Notes under the pieces: generated by a model
What the model saw: only the letters and a program-made list of their open reading frames with translations
Told to the model about the DNA's origin: nothing
Databases searched by the model: none
In this document: one piece after another, positions 11,719 to 23,141 of the stretch
Position numbering within the stretch: the stretch's first letter is position 1
How the letters are laid out: every line of letters starts with the position of its first letter
From: Tyto alba
Taxonomy: Eukaryota > Chordata > Aves > Strigiformes > Tytonidae
Direction of reading: 5' to 3'
Assembly: GCF_018691265.1 (NCBI RefSeq)
Contig: NW_024881303.1
Span: 13,447,777 to 13,511,776, forward strand
Length of the DNA stretch: 64,000 bases
Translations under genes and position numbers: made by a program

Positions 11719-14000
11719 GTGAAGGTGATGAAGTTTTCATGGACTGAAAATTCAGAGAAAATATATTTGGCATGATGGAAGTGTTCCATAAGTGTCAAAT
11801 CATTCACACCAGAAAGCCCAAAATTTATGATGACATTAAAATATTCAATTTAGTAGGAAAAATGTTAAATATATGAATGCTATAAAGCTCAAACCAAAAT
11901 TAAATGAAATAAGGAACCACTTAAATGTTTTCACATTATGGAAAACAATACTGTAGATATTACTGAATGTAAATATTATTTTAATTTCTCCATTAAAAAT
12001 AAGTATGCTTTAAAAAAAAGCAAGCTGACTAAGGCATAGTTATATTTCCTGAAATAATATGTTTCCTCTGAACATTGTTTAATTACATTTTCTCCCAGTG
12101 AAATGCCTGAGAGAATTTCAAAATCCTGCAAAAGACTAAGGTAAGTTGGCCACATCCCAGGACCGGCCCGATGCTGTGTTTGTGAAGCTAGACAAAGCAC
12201 TATCCCAAACACCAGGCATGTGAGCTCAAGAGCTATTATACCCTGGACAACACCGAATGTGCACTCATTGGCAAACAGTTTATTATAAACAAAGGGTTTT
12301 TTTAAAGTATTCAATAGTACTCCAAGGAGTTAGACAGTCTTGAACACACGCCAGCATGGCAATGGATACAGTAAGCAAATATAATCTACCTCACTTAGGG
12401 TAAATATTTGGCTACAAATATATTGAGAGCTCTTTAATTCTTTGTACACTTCTGTGATGAGAACCAGAGGAAAGGCAGTGGAGATGTAAAGACTGGAGGG
12501 TGATTTTTTTCTTCTCTTATCAGTTGCCCAGATAGGCTAGCTGCCAGTCAAATTAAAAACCTCACTGGAGGAAATGAATGAAAGCCTGTAGGTGTAGAAA
12601 TCTGCTGTTTATACAGCTGCACCAAGTTCTGCTAATGATCAACCAGAATCAGCCAAGTCTTCATGGAGATATGCAAAATTCTGTGGCAGTGTCCGGGAGG
12701 TTGACTATGGAATTTAGGGCATCTTCAGGACTATTTTTTTCCTTTATTTGTCTCATCTCTTTTTTCAAGACTACTGCTTTCTGCTTGCTTCTATCATGGC
12801 TTAAAACGCTGGTAAGTACCCGGGAAGGAGAGGGGGCCGATCTATGATCTATCTGGAGGGTAATGAAACATTTGGAAAGTTTGGAAGTACTCACCCATCT
12901 CGAAGACAGGATGTTCTGCTTGCCAGAGCAATACCTTATCTTCTCTCATTTATTCACATCCTGCTTCTGCATCTGTCTTTCTGTGGATTCCAAAAGAAAG
13001 AAAGATTTATTTTTCCTAGCCAGAAACAAGTAGAGGTTTCTGTCTGAAGGCTTTCTCCACTGTCTGATCTATCACCTGAACAACGACTTCACATTGTTCA
13101 CCTGATGAAGGGCTGCAGAATCACAGGGCATCAAATAAGATGTTCAGTACAGGAATGACAGCTGTGCTCACTGTCTGTGTGGCTGGACTGAGTGTATCAA
13201 TGCTAATCACAATGTTTTCAGACAGCTCCTGTATTCTGGATATGCAGGAAGCTATTTATAATCATCTGCTTGGCCTTCTCTTCTTGTACTGCTCATCTAT
13301 TTTTGATTAATGTCTTGATACTCCCTCCCAGGCAATGATGCTACTTTTGAGAGACAAATGAGGAGCAGTTATGGAATATAATACATGTATTTTAATGGCA
13401 CTAGGAGGTGTGGTTCATTATCTGCTTGCGTTTATTTGTAGGAAAAAAGGTAAATTGCATCCTTAAATAGCCTTGCCTCATGGGTACAAGCCTACACATG
13501 TCTGATTGCCATCTTATATCACCACTTTACCCAGCAGCCCAGTGACTGGTGTTTATTCAGCAAAGAATTGGCCCATGCACACAGATACACTGATTCTCAC
13601 AAGTGGTTCTGTGTATGCCTTTGCTTCTCTGCTTCTGCCAAATTCAAGCCTAAATTCTAGGAAGCAACAATAACACTAACAGAAGTCATGTCAGTCTTGA
13701 AAGCTATTGCTTGAACTCTGTAAAAACAAACCAGACTTATTTTTTCTTCCTTATAAATGATTTTTAAACATGCTTTGGCTTCTCTGAGCTAGCAGAGTTT
13801 TACCCTGTGAGTCAGGTTATGAAGAGGGATCTGTTACCCCCTTTGCAGATGTGGTACGCAAGCCTAGTTACATCACATTTTGAGGCAGATGGATCTCCAA
13901 AGGGAACTGCAGCATCCAATCATGTGCTTTTGGCCCCTTCCTATTGAGACTTGTGGTTAGTCTGTTTCTGATTTTATTTCTCTGTGTAGTTTAAGGGCAA
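11719..14000. other. Non-coding stretch, nothing recognised
   Basis: AT-rich. A donor-like CTGGTAAGTA at 12809-12818 lies within a short frame (12578-12847) but has no matching acceptor or family resemblance. Confidence 0.55.
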
Positions 14001-14440
14001 GTCTGTGGTTTGCCCCATGCGCCCAAGCAAGGGAGCAAGGGTGCAGAAGACTGCCTGAAAATAAATAAATCAGAAACAGATAGACTAATTACAAGGACAA
14101 ATGCCAAGGGATGGAGAACACACAGCATCCTCATGATCAGATATGCCTGGCCTGTTGGAGGAGAGACGGATGTTTCACCATGTAATGTAACTCTGTACCA
14201 CATTGGAGAAGAGAGCCAGAGCATCCTCTTCCTCGCCTGGCTGAGCAAAACCCTCTGCTGTGGTTTGCCCCCACGGCACGTCCCAGCACGGGGAGGAACA
14301 GCTTCCCTGAGGTGGGGGTGGGGAGGAGCAAGGCTGGGAAATGAGAGGCTGCTCTTGCCTCTCCAGCGCCTGTCCCAACAGCCAGCAGGGCTGACACGAG
14401 GAAGGATGTAATCTACTCCTGGTTGGTTTATGCTCAAAGC
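14001..14440. other. Local GC-rich patch with overlapping open frames
   Basis: About 440 bp richer in G and C than its surroundings, open on both strands (14010-14411 plus, 133 codons; 13991-14437 minus, 148 codons). Neither product resembles a known family. A small exon cannot be excluded, but no splice context was found. Confidence 0.35.
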
Positions 14441-17400
14441 ACATTACTTCCTTCTGTGGAATAAGAGGATAGCCATGGATGTTGTCGTGACTCAGGGTCT
14501 CTTGGGGCAGTGTGGCTCTGTGCCATGCCTGTAATCAAATGACCCAAGAGGTGAATTAAGAAGGCTTTTGATGTCATTCTCTGAGCACTGCACCACAGGA
14601 AACAAAGACTTCTTAATGTAACGTCAGGCTATCTCTTAAACATAACCATGAAACTAACTTTGACTTGCCAGCAGCTGGTATAGGCAGTGGCCTCCCTACA
14701 CTGCTCTGGCACTTAGCATAAGAAATGTCATTATGTGGGTGGATTAGGCAGAACCTGTCAAAGTTGTGTGTGTGTTCTTTGGCTGCATTTCATTCCCTGG
14801 ACTAATAATGCCAAGGAGATGGGGAGTGGGTTGACACATTTTCTGTCCTGTGTCATGTAACCCAGTGGAGTGGAGGACATGTCAGCCACAAGACTTTTCT
14901 GCCTTAGTAAGTCACAGGCAGAAGTGACATGCCGCAGTGGCTAGCAGTCTTAATCCTATACGTATTCACACCGCGAGTGCCTTCATCATGGTATCAGCTT
15001 CCCCAGGGCTCTCTGACAGAGCCAGAGGTATGTTTGGAGGAAAGGGTAAGGAAGTGTATCCAGACAAATATTGTTTAAGCTCGGGGAAGCAGCAGTAGAC
15101 AGAGGCATTTGCATACCATGTTACCTACCGACCCCAAAGAGCTTTGCAAGTTGACTGACATGATCTCCACAAGAACCATTGAATTTGGCACAGATGTACA
15201 GGGGGGAATATTCAGTGGATGTTTTGCAGCATGCAGAAATGCTCCATACCAGTTCATCAGAGGATACAAAGAATATCTATACCCAGTAAGAACCGATTTT
15301 TAGGACAGAAGATTCTAAAGCAAGACAACTGGAGACTGATGAAATTTAGGACACAGTCACTGTAGCTGGCTCCCTAAACTGAGTTGATATGAGTATTGGG
15401 GTGAGAAAATTTCCATAGGTCCAGCACAATCTCAAGATAAATCATCCTCAGGAGAACGGGGAAGAGCAGTATATTCAGTCTCACAGAGGAGCCTGGTTTT
15501 GCACAGCTTCATGCTTAAAATCCGTGCCAAGGAGATGCAGTTTAGACCTTGGGCTGAGGAAATACGCCAGGTGGGTTCCTCACAAATCACTAGCAGAATA
15601 ACAGAAGATGGTATGAGCATGTCTGCCCAGTATGACTGAAATACCATCTCCAGTATGTTGCGGGCTGTGTTTGGTAGTCGGGAAAAGAGATATCAGCTGG
15701 GTGTCAGCTGCATACCACAAAACACACGGGTCATAGGTCTGATGTGACTTATAGCAGGGACAGCAGTCAATTCATCAGCAAGTGTTACTGTACTGTGTTT
15801 TCCCTCTAGCTCACAATAAAAAAAAAAAAAAAAAAAAATAGGGCCAGCAGCTTCTGCAACTGCAGGAGAACGACAACTGCTACTCTGTTGTAGCATCTGT
15901 AGCATCTCAGGCTAAGAACTGCCATCCCCAGGTGCCACGTTCTGGTTCTGTGTAAAACTAAAGAGCAGTAGTTGCATAAACACATATATGAAGTGGTAAA
16001 AACACAGCTTGTCAGGCACAGAGGCAGCCTATGTGCACAGTGGAACCGCACAATAGCCCCACAGGGATGGGGGTGCCTTCTCACTTCACTTGCTAGTGTT
16101 GAGCCACAGCATGGGATTGTAGTGAGCGGGTAACAGAAACTGCCCAGTAGCTATACCTCCTGCAAACACACATCATCTCTCCTGATGCGGGTGCTGCCCC
16201 TGTGCCAGGCAGAGCTGGTTAGCCAGTCAGGAGGCTGGTGCCTCGTATGTGGGGCTGAGGAGTCGGCCGGGAGCTTGAGGGACTGCTCGGGGATGCTCTG
16301 AGGTGCCAATTCTGCCATAGGGGAGGCTGAAACAGAGGATAATGCTGAGATAGAAGATGGCTCTACCACTATGGTTGCCTATGCTGCTTGACATCTGTGT
16401 GAAGTTGAGACAACCTGTATCAACATGATGCCTGACAGGGAATTTGTATAGTCCCATGATCAGTGTGCCCCTGCTCAGATTGCCAGATAACGTCACATCT
16501 CCAGTTGTGTAACACCACCATGCTCTCTAGATCCCTGGTCTGCAGTTATTATTGAGCTGACTGTTTGTTTGCTGGGGAGGGGGAATTCAAATATTTTTAA
16601 TCAGTGGAAATGTTAGCTACGTGTCCTTTGTTGAGAGTAAAGCAAACTGATTCCTCATACATCCACATATTGAAAGTAGGAACTCATTGGAGAGGAAAAA
16701 TATGTGCCAACAAGGATAAAGGAATAGCTTTCATCTGTGTATGAGTACACGATGTGCAGGGTACACAACAGTGTTTAGGAAGATACCAGTGTTTTGTAGT
16801 TCAAGGATCACACAATTTAAAGAAAATAATAATCCACTTCTGCCACGATATTTTTCATTTACATCCAAATAAAAATTAAGCTAAACTCTGCATGTTCGTT
16901 TATTGCTTTTATTTCCCCCCACCTTGTTTGTTTCCCTGCTTTCTTGTATGGTAATGTGTATGCTGTTTGGTTGCTTGTTTGTTTTTATTTTAAATAATTT
17001 TGCATGTAATTTTCTGAACTCTTGCAGAGCAGAGACTAGTAAATGTGTATGTTTATGCACCTTTGTGCCTGTACAAAGACTGATGGATAGCTAATAAAAT
17101 GCACAGCTCTGCAATCCTTTCATGCTTAAGATACCCAAGCAGAAGTTGTGAGTATTCAAATAAAATAGAACTGATCCAAAATGTACATATTTAGCTTAGA
17201 TAATAGCAGCCCCCAGATATGTGTCTCTTTCTGCAGTTGGAAATCTGTCAGTTGAACAAAGAGCAGGATATAGTGTGAATCAGGCTGTCCTAAAAGCTTT
17301 ATGTGATAGACACACTTTATGGAGTTAGTTACATTTCTCTCACATTTCAAAAGCAGTCTCAGACCCTAATTATCATGAAGACAAGTTGCACAAAATCATT

Positions 17401-17554
17401 TTCTGTAGTCAAGGATTGCAGTGTGTTTTAAAAATCAGAATATATGTCAAAAGAACACAGTTTGTCCCAAGGCTTATGGCTCAGCTATACAAAGCTTCTT
17501 CTTGTTCCTTCCATCTGAAAAATTATTCCTGAAAAGACATTCTGCATATGTTTG
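14441..17554. other. Non-coding stretch with A-run
   Basis: Mixed composition, with short overlapping frames near 15075-16496. A run of 21 A residues lies at 15818-15838, directly after AATAAA-like sequence. I could not recognise a retrocopied gene upstream of it. Confidence 0.5.
15818..15838. repeat. Poly(A) tract
   Basis: Twenty-one consecutive A residues. No target duplication or parent gene seen, so treated as simple sequence. Confidence 0.85.
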
Positions 17555-18010
17555 TTTTTTTTTTTTTTTTTTGCTGTTTTTCAGGGAGAAAAAATTATAA
17601 ATGAGCTGTAAAGCTCATGTTGTTCTGAACTCCTTCTCTCCTCTTTCAGTGACGAGTTCATCAAACAAAATTCCACAAGAAACAAATGTTATTATGAGAT
17701 TAGCAGAATGAACACCAGAGTTCAGATACTAAACATTTTTTTAAAAAAACAGTGGGCTTAATGACGTGAAGGAAGTTGTAGTTTAAACATCAAGGTCAAT
17801 TATTTCGTTAAATATTATTTAAAAGTTACTTGCCTTGAAACAAAACCAGAGCTATCCATTTCCCAAAAATGCAAACAGATTATTCTGCCCCTGTTTGTCA
17901 GCTTCACTAGATAACTTCTATTTGATCTTCAAATGAAAACAGTTTCTGTTTCAGATTTATACAACAGGCTGCCTCTAAAAAGAAAAAAAGATCTTAAGGT
18001 TGGACTGCTG
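17555..18010. other. Candidate conserved non-coding element (tentative)
   Basis: AT-rich, low-CpG block with two acceptor-like pyrimidine-CAG sites (17583 and 17649), a GNRA-loop hairpin at 17601-17618 and homeodomain-type AT motifs. A frame opens after the second site (D-E-F-I-K-Q-N-S-T-R-N-K-C-Y-Y-E-I-S) and runs about 35 codons, but no donor follows. The conserved-element idea rests on appearance alone. Confidence 0.25.
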
Positions 18011-18652
18011 TTTACTTTCCCTTCTAATCCTGTGAGAAGATTTGCATAAGAAAAGCAAGTAGATTTGAGCCTAGGTTTTCCTGTCTAGATCGAAAGCATG
18101 AAGATCAGCCAGTCCTCTCCATTTATTCAGAAAGAAAACAATTGCTTTTGTAAGTCAGGTGAGCAGGAAATCTTGCAGTAAGTTCATCAAGATTCCTCTA
18201 AAAGTAACAGGGGCTATTAAGACTAAATGGAGATTAGTTAAATAATTATAATACCCAAACACTGAGATTGAAACCCTAAAACCTCCAGTTCCAGGTATGT
18301 TTCCTCATGCTGTATACTTAACTTTTAAGCAACATGCAGAATTGGTATTTCCTGGATCTGGCAGATCAGCCCCTTGTATTTGCAGGTAGCCTTCTCACAG
18401 TTTCTAACAGCACCAGCCTCATTCGGGACCTCAGTGAGCAGGGTGGTGCTGGGTGGTGAGCTGAGCTCTGGGTGTCAGGACCGAGCGAGTGTCCCCAGCT
18501 CCAGGTGTGACCCCTGGAGCAAACCAGTTAACTCTGCTGGAGAACGGGAATATGGACTCACACCTACAAGAGTGCCTTGGAGCAGAATAGTTTAACGTGT
18601 GCAACATACTTGGAGATTCTTTTGGTGTATAGAAAGGCAAATTATTATTTTA
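18011..18652. other. Non-coding stretch, nothing recognised
   Basis: AT-rich at the left, more balanced from 18370 on. No repeat or gene recognised. Confidence 0.55.
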
Positions 18653-18900
18653 TAGGAAGAGGATTAGAAGGGATGCTTTGGATCACGGGGTCAAGTCCCT
18701 TGCTATGGGTGGTAACCACATCTCAGAAACTGGTTCACAAACCAGTCAAATTCCATCTTCCAGCTGCTTTGATTCCCTCCTGCCTGCGGAAGGCCTTTCT
18801 AGGTCCTCACCACTCTGGTGGGGTGAAGGTGCTTTTCTGTTTCCAGCTTGAATCCCTTCCTGGCCAGTTTGTACCAATTCTTTCTCTTATTTTATTTGGG
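18653..18900 (-). mobile_element. CR1 LINE 3' fragment, antisense
   Basis: On the plus strand 'TTAGAAGGGATGCTTTGGAT', 'GTCAAGTCCCTTGCTATGGG', 'ATTCCCTCCTGCCTGCGGAA', 'CTCACCACTCTGGTGGGGTG' and 'TTTCCAGCTTGAATCCCTTC' follow the antisense of the CR1 3' region in order. The 3' end is at the left. Includes a small perfect hairpin CTGGTTCACAAACCAG at about 18730. No coding capacity left. Confidence 0.7.
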
Positions 18901-19007
18901 AGGAGGGGAGGGAAACTCATAATTTTAAGATTCATTTGAATTTTCCTCTGAGCCCCAGACACCTGGTGGAAAGATGCCAGCAATGCTGTAGGCTGGTTCG
19001 ATGAACC

Positions 19008-19038
19008 AATAAAAATAAAATAAAATAAAAAAAAAAAA
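19008..19038. repeat. (AAAAT)n / A-rich microsatellite
   Basis: Short tandem array of AAAAT units ending in an A-run, just outside the left border of the CpG island. Confidence 0.85.
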
Positions 19039-19384
19039 CAAACCCCAAACAAACAACGAGTAAGAAAAGCGCCATTCTTAGAAAGCCTTCAGCGTTCCAG
19101 CTAGAGCACAAACAGCTTCTTATTTAGGACTCCTCTCAGGTAAATCAACAGCCCCGGGGCGAAGGAGCCGCAGCTCTTGTGGTCTCGCAGAAACCCAGAC
19201 CCCCCCCGGAGGGGAACACACAGGGGAGGGAGGGAGGAAAGGGGGGGGAAACCATCCTCAAACACCACGGTTGGGACCTCGCCCGAGGGGAGGCCGACGC
19301 TCCACTGGGGCGAACCAGCGCGGAGAAACTCCCCCCTGGGGACCCAGGTCCCTGCCCGCCCCGGGGAGGGGGCTAAAATCCGCG

Positions 19385-19402
19385 CCCCCCCCCCCCCCCC
19401 CC
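19385..19402. repeat. Poly(C) tract in CpG island
   Basis: Eighteen consecutive C residues, flanked by further C and G runs. The minus strand can form a G-quadruplex. Confidence 0.9.
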
Positions 19403-20779
19403 GCCCCGGTGGGCTCCGCACCCTCCCTGCCCGGCCCGGGGGGGGCTCAGCCCCGCGCCCCCCGGGGCTCCCGGTGCGGGAGGCAGCGCGGGGCGGCCGG
19501 ACTGCAGCGGGGCTCGGCGGGGGGGGGGGCCAGGTCGCCGTTTTGCCCCTTGGCTCGGGTTTCCACCTGCCCAGGGAACAGGCGCCTTTGCTGGAGCTGC
19601 GCTCCTCAGGGCTGGGGGTGATTTTTCGTTTGTTTGGTTTATGACCTCCTTCCTCCGCCGTGGCCCGCAGGCCGTCCCGTCCCCGCACCGGCGGCCCCCA
19701 GGGCGGGCGGGCAGCGTGCTGCCCACGGGAGACCCCCGGGCGCGAAGAGGCTCAGCCTAAGGGGTTGAAACGGTGGAGGGCCGGAAGGATTGAGGGGCAC
19801 TCGACCTTTCCCGGGGTGGCGGACAGAGGCAGTCGGTCCGTGTCCTTCGGCCGCCTGTGGCCCCTCTTGCCACGGGTGGAGGCAGTGCGTGTCCCCCGTG
19901 GAAACGCGGTGCGGCAGTAGCTCTCTGCCCCCGCGCGGGGCACGGGCTGGATCCTGGGGCCCGGTGGGCCATCGGGAAATGCCACCTCCGGCCCCGGACC
20001 GAAGAGCTCCCAGTCCGTGGCTACACTCGGCTCGACGGCGGAGCAGACAGCACCCCCCTCCCTCCGAACAACTACCCTCTGCCCTAGCCCCCAAGCCCGG
20101 TAAGGCTGAAGCAACAACCACCAAACGCCCTCGAAAAGCCCCGGCCGAAGCTCGGCACCCCCAAAGAAAACTGAAAACCAAAAAGCGAGCGACTAGACAG
20201 CCCCACCAACGAGCACCCCCGACACGGCGGGGCGAGCTGAGCCGCGCCCCCCCGCCCGCGGCCGGCTGTGGGGGGCCCGGCTCCCGGGGAACCACCCTCG
20301 CCCTCCACCACGGTCTGCCGCTTACTAATTTCTACGAATTCAACCAGATTCCCCAAGTGATAACGGGGGGCGGGATAGGGTTTAACCCCCGAGCCCAACT
20401 GCAGTGAAACCACGGGAAAACAGATGCAGGTTACGGGGGGAGAAGGCGCTCGCTGCAATGAGCGCTGCCCCCAAACTCGCGGGAGGCCGGGGCGCCTCGC
20501 ACAACGGCGGGCAGCAACGGGAGAGCCTCTCCCGGGGGCTCCGGGAGCGGAGAGAGGAGCCGAGGGAGCGGGGCTTTTCCCAGGGAGGGGGGCGGCAGTG
20601 GCCGGGACACCGCTCCGCAGCGCTGCCCGCCGCCGGCTCTGCGCACCTTCCACCCCCCCCCACCCCCCGCGCAGCTCCGCCGGGACCTGCGCGGCTTTTA
20701 CACGGGCGATCGCGTCTGGCCGGCTCGCACCGAGCAAGAGCCGTTCCGGGAACAGGCTACTAAGAGCTCAGGAGCGGGA

Positions 20780-20795
20780 GGGGGGGGGGGGGGGG
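20780..20795. repeat. Poly(G) tract
   Basis: Sixteen G residues followed by TGGGGTGCGGGGGG. Quadruplex-prone on the plus strand. It sits at the left edge of the AT-richer pocket. Confidence 0.9.
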
Positions 20796-20799
20796 TGGG

Positions 20800-21400
20800 G
20801 TGCGGGGGGAATGAAATAAAAGGCTAAAGAAACAGCGCGATTTTGGGACCAGGACCAAATCCTAACGTGTTACATAAAAGCCACGGGCGGTTCTTATCAG
20901 CAAGCCCGGCCTGAAGAGGAACAATCCCCAGGAGCGGCTCCAAAACAACCCTGTTAAAGGAACAATTGTGAAATGCCAACTTCCCACCAGAGTACGAACA
21001 GCAGGAGCCGGGAATGTCTTGTCTGTAACCGGGCTTCTGACAACCAACAGAGAGAGGGGAGGGGACGGGGACGGGGGGGGGGGGGATCCTCTCTTGACAA
21101 GATTTATCAAGAAACATTTAACTGGGCTTTAATCATATTAGCAAGAGCCCAATTAGGGCTGAGAGCGAAGCGAGGCGGCCGGCGGGCTGGGGAGAGGAGG
21201 AGGAGCAAGAGATGGAGTCACTCGAGGATAAAGTCCTTTCATCAGGCTGCGCTCTCGGCAAGCAGAGGAGTGCGAATAATCAGTGCCCTTCACTGGGGGA
21301 CGGGGGAGGGAGCGGGCGGCGAATGTGTGTAAAGGATCATTAAGGCCAGGCAGAAGGGGTTTTTTGTTGTTGTTGTTTTTAATTATTACGGCGATTAAGG
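20800..21400. promoter_or_regulatory. AT-richer pocket within the CpG island, candidate enhancer or promoter core
   Basis: About 600 bp with ordinary base composition inside an otherwise extremely GC-rich island. It carries a palindromic SOX-dimer-like AACAATTGT (20961-20969), a GATA-type TTATCA (about 20896), a CCAAT box in GAGCCCAATTAGGGC (about 21147), and TATA-like AATAAAAGG (about 20815). Such pockets are often conserved regulatory cores. The function is inferred from motifs only. Confidence 0.35.
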
Positions 21401-22002
21401 TGATGTCCCTGGGCTCTCCCGGGCGCTGTTCTCGGGGCCAGAGAGGGGAAGAAGCGAAGGGGCCCGGAGGCACCTGCTGCGCCGCGACGACCTGCTCTGC
21501 GTGTGCGGGTGGGGGCTCTCCCACCCGGGGCAAAGAAGGGCTCCGTCCTTCCCGCTTCCCTCGCCTCCCCCAGGGAGAATTTCCTTAAAAGCCCTTTCCC
21601 GGGTCGCCTCTCCCTGATGCCGAGCGCTTTCCTGGCGGCATCCCGCCTCCCAGCGCGGCTCCTCGGAGGGTGGGGGGACGCGGCGCCCTCTCCCCGCCGC
21701 TCCCGCTCCGCAGGGCGCGGAGTGGGAGCGCAGCGCAGCCCCCAGCGTACGGCAGCCCCGGTAGCCAGAGCTCGCCGAAAGCCCCGGAAGAAGCGGGGGG
21801 CCGGGGCCACCCAGGAGAGGGGCAGAGGGCAGGAGGCATCTTCCCGGGGTTCCAAATTGCCATCCTCCCGCGTGGGCGGCCTGCCCCGTCCTCGGGGACT
21901 CGCCCGCTCCCAGCTGTCGGGGATGGGAAGGGCGGGCAGCAAAGAAATAAAGAAAACCTAAAGGTGACAGGTGGGAGCAAAGGAAGACACTGCCGATGAG
22001 CG

Positions 22003-22024
22003 CCCCCCCCCCCCCCCCCCCCCC
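22003..22024. repeat. Poly(C) tract, 22 bases
   Basis: Twenty-two uninterrupted C residues, the longest C-run in the island. Likely unstable in length and prone to sequencing error. Confidence 0.9.
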
Positions 22025-22564
22025 GGCGGTGACGCCGCATAGGGGACACGCCGTTGGGAGCGCGGCAGCGGCGCTGGGCGCCGCGGGGAGCGGAGGTGGC
22101 CGTGACCTTGTCCGCGGCTTTCGAGACAACGCCGGAGGCTGCCAGCAGCTGCCCCGGCTTCCTGCCGCCCCCCGCGGCCAGGAGCGGGGAGATAAGGCTG
22201 CTGGGCGACGAGGCACCTTTCGCCCCAGAGGAGCCGGATCTTTGCACCGCGGGGCAGAGGATGCTGTCGTTTTATTGTTATAACAGGGCAGGGCCGGGGA
22301 ACGTTTGCCATTCGCACCGAGGAGCATCCTCGCATCCTGTCGGGAGCGCTCTCCCCACCCTTGCCAGGGCGCGGAAGGGCTCTCGCCCCCCGCTCCCGCC
22401 TCCTCGGGCCGCCGGGCCAGGCCGCGCCGACCCCTCCCCGCGCCCCGGAGTCCCGGGGGGCACCGCCTCCCCTTCCCCCCCCCCCCCCCTTTTCCCCCCC
22501 GCCCCGGTCCCCCGCCCCATGCCCTTTTTGTGACCGTGCCACCGCCGCACCTTCCCTGTCCCAC

Positions 22565-22573
22565 GCTTACCTT
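22565..22573 (-). other. Candidate 5' splice site, minus strand
   Basis: The reverse strand reads GAAG|GTAAGC, a near-consensus donor (exon end at 22571, GT at 22570-22569). Only the motif supports it. If real, a first exon lies to its right and the transcript runs left through the island. Confidence 0.3.
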
Positions 22574-23132
22574 CCTGGCCTGGCCGCCGAGGGTCTCGCC
22601 TCCCCGCACCCCCCCCACCCCCCCCCCGCTCCCGCCCCCCGCCCCCCCTGCGCCATCCCCGCCGAAGGGGTGTCGCACGCCGCCGCGCCGGCAGAGCCCC
22701 GGCTCTCGCCTTGCGCGCACTCGGCTGGCGCTGGCAGCCCCGCCGGGTTCATCCGAGGACAGCGACGGCTCCGCGCCGCGGCTCGTCTGGCTGCCAGCGC
22801 CGCGGCGGGGCTGACGCTGCCGCGGCCGGGGGTGACTCACGGCAGCCGCCGGGTAGCGGATCCGCCAGTCAAACGGGGAGCAGGCACATCGCGGCTGCTC
22901 CTCGTCCCCCTTCCCCAACCCTTCCCCCCCCCCGGCCCCCCAAACCCCGGCACCCTCTGCTTCTCCAAAGTGGAATACACGCCCGGTTTCCGGGCAAATA
23001 TTCACCCTTCCGGCACCGAAAGGGAGGTCGCCCCCACCCCCCCCAACACATTTTGCCGGGCCGGCACCCCCGTCGGAGGCGGGCCGGGGTCCGGCCCCGC
23101 GGCCGGCAGCGTTCCCGGCGGCACCCGCCCCC

Positions 23133-23141
23133 AACGTAAGT
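23133..23141 (+). other. Candidate 5' splice site, plus strand
   Basis: AAC|GTAAGTG has a perfect +1 to +6 donor (GTAAGT), though the last exon base is C rather than G. The exon would end at 23135, followed by an intron running out of the island to the right. It faces away from the minus-strand donor at 22570, so transcription could start between them and diverge. Confidence 0.3.

Noticed and set aside
12578..12847. Frame containing a CTGGTAAGTA donor
   Set aside because: Isolated motif; the overlapping opposite-strand frame is just as open.
13830..13900. Possible third MIR (TTACCCCCTTTGCAGATGTG)
   Set aside because: Only one block agrees with MIR; the rest does not follow the expected order.
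15109..15303. Possible small exon (64 codons) ending near CCAGTAAGA
   Set aside because: The donor is poor, the product matches nothing known and there is no acceptor in frame.
15690..15838. Processed pseudogene ending in the 21-A tract
   Set aside because: No recognisable parent coding sequence or target duplication.
19790..20407. A 205-codon plus-strand frame with a basic stretch (KRPRKAPAEARHPQRKLKTKKR)
   Set aside because: The basic run comes from a strand-biased A/C-rich tract. No family match and no splice context.
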